Position numbers and translations under genes: made by a program
In this document: positions 37,784 to 40,415 of the stretch, piece after piece
Layout: every line of letters starts with the position of its first letter
Position numbering within the stretch: position 1 is the first letter of the stretch
The notes under the pieces: generated by a model
Told to the model about the DNA's origin: nothing
The model's database searches: none
Seen by the model: the letters and a program-made list of their open reading frames with translations, nothing else
Assembly: GCA_017881315.1 (NCBI GenBank)
Contig: JADGRB010000014.1
Coordinates: 1-40,415, forward strand
Length of the DNA stretch: 40,415 nt
Direction: 5' to 3'
Source of the DNA: Pseudomonadota bacterium
Lineage (GTDB): Bacteria; Myxococcota_A; Polyangia; Fen-1088

Positions 37784-38802
37784 CCGTCGCCACGGCCGTC
37801 GCCGGCACCAACATCGCGCTGGTCAAGTACTGGGGAAAGCGCGACGAGGCGCTCAACCTGCCGGCGACGGGCAGTCTGTCGTTGACGCTCGACCGGCTCG
37901 GCACGCGCACGCGCGTCGCCTTCGACGGCGGGGATGGCGGGGGCGATCTCCTCACCCTGAACGGCGCCCGCGCCGACGAGAAGACCAGCCGGCGCGTGTC
38001 GGCCTTTCTGGATCGCGTGCGCGCGCGCGCCGGCGTCGACACCCGCGCGACCGTGGTCACCGACAACAGCGTGCCGACGGCGTCGGGCCTGGCGTCGTCG
38101 GCCTCCGGATTCGCGGCGCTGGCGTTGGCGGCCTCCCGCGCCGCGGGCCTCGACCTGCCGCCCAACGAGCTCTCGGCGCTGGCGCGCCTCGGTTCGGGCT
38201 CGGCGGCGCGGTCGATCTTCGGCGGCTTCGTCGAGATGGCGCCTGGCACGCGGGCCGACGGCACCGACGCGACGGCGCATCCGCTCGCGGCGAATGTGCA
38301 AGGGCCGCCGGGGGCACCACCCGGCGTCTGGGAGGTGCGGCTGGTCGTCGCGATCACGGCGGCGGGCGAAAAGGCGATCGGGTCGACCGCCGCCATGACC
38401 CACACCGCACGAACCTCGCCGTTCTACCAGGCCTGGATCGCGGGCGTCGATGCCGATCTGGCCGCGGCGCGCGCCGCCATCGACCGACGCGATCTGGCCG
38501 CGCTCGGCGCCGTCGCCGAGCGGAGCGCGCTGCGGATGCACGCGACGGCGCTGGCCGCCGACCCCGCGATCGTCTACTGGAACCCAGCCACGCTGGCCGC
38601 GATCGCGCGGGTCCGCGCGCTGCGCGACGCGAGCCCCGCAACGCAGGCGTTCTTCACCATCGACGCCGGGCCGCACGTCAAGGTGCTGTGCGCCGCCGAA
38701 GACGCGGATCGGGTCGCCGCGGCGCTGGCCGGTGTGCCGGGGGTCTTGCGGACGCTGGTCGCCGCGCCCGGACCGGGCGCGCGGATCGTGGAGGCGGCAT
38801 GA
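37780..38802 (+). CDS. mvaD: Diphosphomevalonate decarboxylase
   Basis: GTNIALVKYWGKRDEALNLPATGSLSLTLD; TDNSVPTASGLASSASGFAALALAA; GSGSAARSIFGGFVEM; FFTIDAGPHVKVLC. Confidence 0.96.
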   Translation: MTVATAVAGTNIALVKYWGKRDEALNLPATGSLSLTLDRLGTRTRVAFDGGDGGGDLLTLNGARADEKTSRRVSAFLDRVRARAGVDTRATVVTDNSVPTASGLASSASGFAALALAASRAAGLDLPPNELSALARLGSGSAARSIFGGFVEMAPGTRADGTDATAHPLAANVQGPPGAPPGVWEVRLVVAITAAGEKAIGSTAAMTHTARTSPFYQAWIAGVDADLAAARAAIDRRDLAALGAVAERSALRMHATALAADPAIVYWNPATLAAIARVRALRDASPATQAFFTIDAGPHVKVLCAAEDADRVAAALAGVPGVLRTLVAAPGPGARIVEAA

Positions 38803-39746
38803 GCGTCAGCGCGCCCGGCAAGCTGTTCCTGGCCGGCGAGTACGCCGTGCTTTCCGGCGGCACGGCCGTGGTCGCGGCGATCGATCGCCGGGTGGTGGCG
38901 CACTTCGTTCCCGGCGCCAAGCCGTCGACGCCGCTGGTGGCCGAGACCCTCCGCGCGGTCCGCGACACCAACCATGCGGGCGTCCGGCCATTCGCCGACG
39001 GCGCCCCCGAGATCGACAGCTCCGCGCTGTCGGAAGGCGGCCTCAAGCTGGGCCTCGGATCCAGCGCCGCCGTCGCCGCCGCAGCGGTCGGCGTTCTGCT
39101 CGAAGAGGCTGGAATCGATCTCGCCGAAGAGCTGCCCTTCGTTCTGAAGCTGGCGGATCTGGCGCATCGCGCAGCGCAGGGGGGCCGCGGGTCGGGCGGA
39201 GACGTGGCGGTCGCGGTGTTTGGCGGCGTGATCGCCTACAGCCGCCGCACGTCCGAGAGCCAGGTGAACGTCATTCAGCCGCTCGCCCCGACCCCGCCGG
39301 GCGAGCTGGTGGTGTTCCGGGCCGGGGCTCCCAGCGCGACGGTCGAGCATCTGCGTGCGGTCGAGCGTCTGGCCGAGCGCGATCCGGTCAGGCACGCCGC
39401 CAGGCTGCGGGAGATCGGCGAGGCGGCCGAGCAGTTCCTTCGCGCCTACCAAGATCGCCAGCCGGCGGCGCTGATCGAGGCGGTCCGCCAATCGTGCGGA
39501 GCGCTGGAGGCGCTCGGGCGCGACGCCGATCTGCCGATCGTCACGCCACCGCTGGTGGCGGCTGCCGCGCTCGCGGGCGAATGCCGCGGTGCCGCCAAGC
39601 CGTCGGGCGCCGGCGGTGGCGACGTGGGGGTGGCCTTCTTCCCCGATCCAGAATCGGCGGAAGCCTTCCGGATGCGCGCCCCCAAGCTCGATCTGCCGAT
39701 CCTTAGCTTAAAGACCGGTGCGCGCGGACTCGCGCGCGACGACTAG
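38799..39746 (+). CDS. Phosphomevalonate kinase-like GHMP kinase
   Basis: SVSAPGKLFLAGEYAVLSGGTAVVAAIDRRV; LKLGLGSSAAVAAAAVGVLL; RGSGGDVAVAVFGGVIAYSR; KPSGAGGGDVGVAFF. Confidence 0.9.
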   Translation: MSVSAPGKLFLAGEYAVLSGGTAVVAAIDRRVVAHFVPGAKPSTPLVAETLRAVRDTNHAGVRPFADGAPEIDSSALSEGGLKLGLGSSAAVAAAAVGVLLEEAGIDLAEELPFVLKLADLAHRAAQGGRGSGGDVAVAVFGGVIAYSRRTSESQVNVIQPLAPTPPGELVVFRAGAPSATVEHLRAVERLAERDPVRHAARLREIGEAAEQFLRAYQDRQPAALIEAVRQSCGALEALGRDADLPIVTPPLVAAAALAGECRGAAKPSGAGGGDVGVAFFPDPESAEAFRMRAPKLDLPILSLKTGARGLARDD

Positions 39747-39755
39747 AAAGGTTCC

Positions 39756-40415
39756 ATGTCAGACAATGGCTCGAAAGAAAGCTCTCGCATCCCGGGGTTC
39801 TATCGGCTCAGCATCGCCGAGCGACGAGAGGTGCTGCGCCACCGGGCCGACCTCTCAGAGCGGGAGATAGAGACGCTGGAGCGTGGCGGGATCGACACCG
39901 CGACGGCCGACCGGGTCGTCGAGAACGCCATCGGGATCTACGCGTTGCCGCTGGGTGTGGGGCTCAACTTTCGGGTCAACGGGCGCGACGTGCTGGTGCC
40001 AATGGCCATCGAGGAACCGTCGGTGATCGCGGCGGCGTCGAACGCCGCCAAGATGGTGCGCCAGGGGGGCGGCTTCGTCGCCGAGGCGGACGACCCGGTC
40101 ATGACGGCGCAGATCGAGATCGTCGGCGTCGCCGATCCGGAGGCGTCGGTGGCGCGGTTGGAGGCGGCGGCGGATGAGCTGCTCGCGATGGCGCACGCCA
40201 CGCTGCCGCGTCTGCGCGAACGTGGCGGCGGCGCGCGCGAGATCGAGGTGCGCGCCCACCCGCGTCGCGTGGTGGTGCACGTCCACGTCGATTGCCGGAA
40301 CGCGATGGGCGCCAATATGGTGAACACCGTCGCCGAGGCGCTGGCCGCCCGCGTGGCCGAGCTGGCCGGCGGGCGCTCCGGGCTGCGGATTCTCACCAAC
40401 CTCTGCGATCGCCGC
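39756..40415 (+). CDS. mvaA: Class II hydroxymethylglutaryl-CoA reductase, truncated by window end
   Basis: Open frame from ATG 39756: SRIPGFYRLSIAERREVL...VVENAIGIYALPLGVGLNFRVNGRDVLVPMAIEEPSVIAAASNAAKMVRQGGGF...DCRNAMGANMVNTVAEALA. Stays open to the end, so absent from the ORF track. Confidence 0.95.
   Translation, partial: MSDNGSKESSRIPGFYRLSIAERREVLRHRADLSEREIETLERGGIDTATADRVVENAIGIYALPLGVGLNFRVNGRDVLVPMAIEEPSVIAAASNAAKMVRQGGGFVAEADDPVMTAQIEIVGVADPEASVARLEAAADELLAMAHATLPRLRERGGGAREIEVRAHPRRVVVHVHVDCRNAMGANMVNTVAEALAARVAELAGGRSGLRILTNLCDRR

Overview
High-GC bacterial chromosomal window. Gene content and kinase style suggest Myxococcota or a related deltaproteobacterial lineage, but this is inference. 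It is densely packed with many 4-bp stop/start overlaps. I saw no tRNA, rRNA, CRISPR array or insertion sequence. Main content: two PEGA-type Ser/Thr kinases; a larB-larC operon that also carries an apparently ATPase-less PAS/HisKA protein and a small conserved-looking protein; a single-ORF fusion of a TlyA-like and an RlmL-like rRNA methyltransferase; a PA0069-type radical SAM protein; an AlaC-like aminotransferase; rplM-rpsI with a near-leaderless consensus promoter; an overlapping operon of histidine kinase, histone deacetylase, lipase-maturation-factor and MFS genes; two GGDEF proteins, one coupled to ftsB; SixA; OprO/P porin with lgt; a UbiB-family kinase; a yqjDE-like cluster of small membrane proteins ending in an intrinsic terminator; a PLD-like protein; RmuC; and a mevalonate-pathway operon (fni-mvk-mvaD-pmk-mvaA) that runs off the right end. 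The first ~90 bp encode part of a cystathionine beta-lyase-like protein joined to a truncated PEGA kinase across a ~17-bp stretch that fits both proteins, which suggests an assembly chimera or a microhomology rearrangement. All family calls come from reading motifs; no database search was run.
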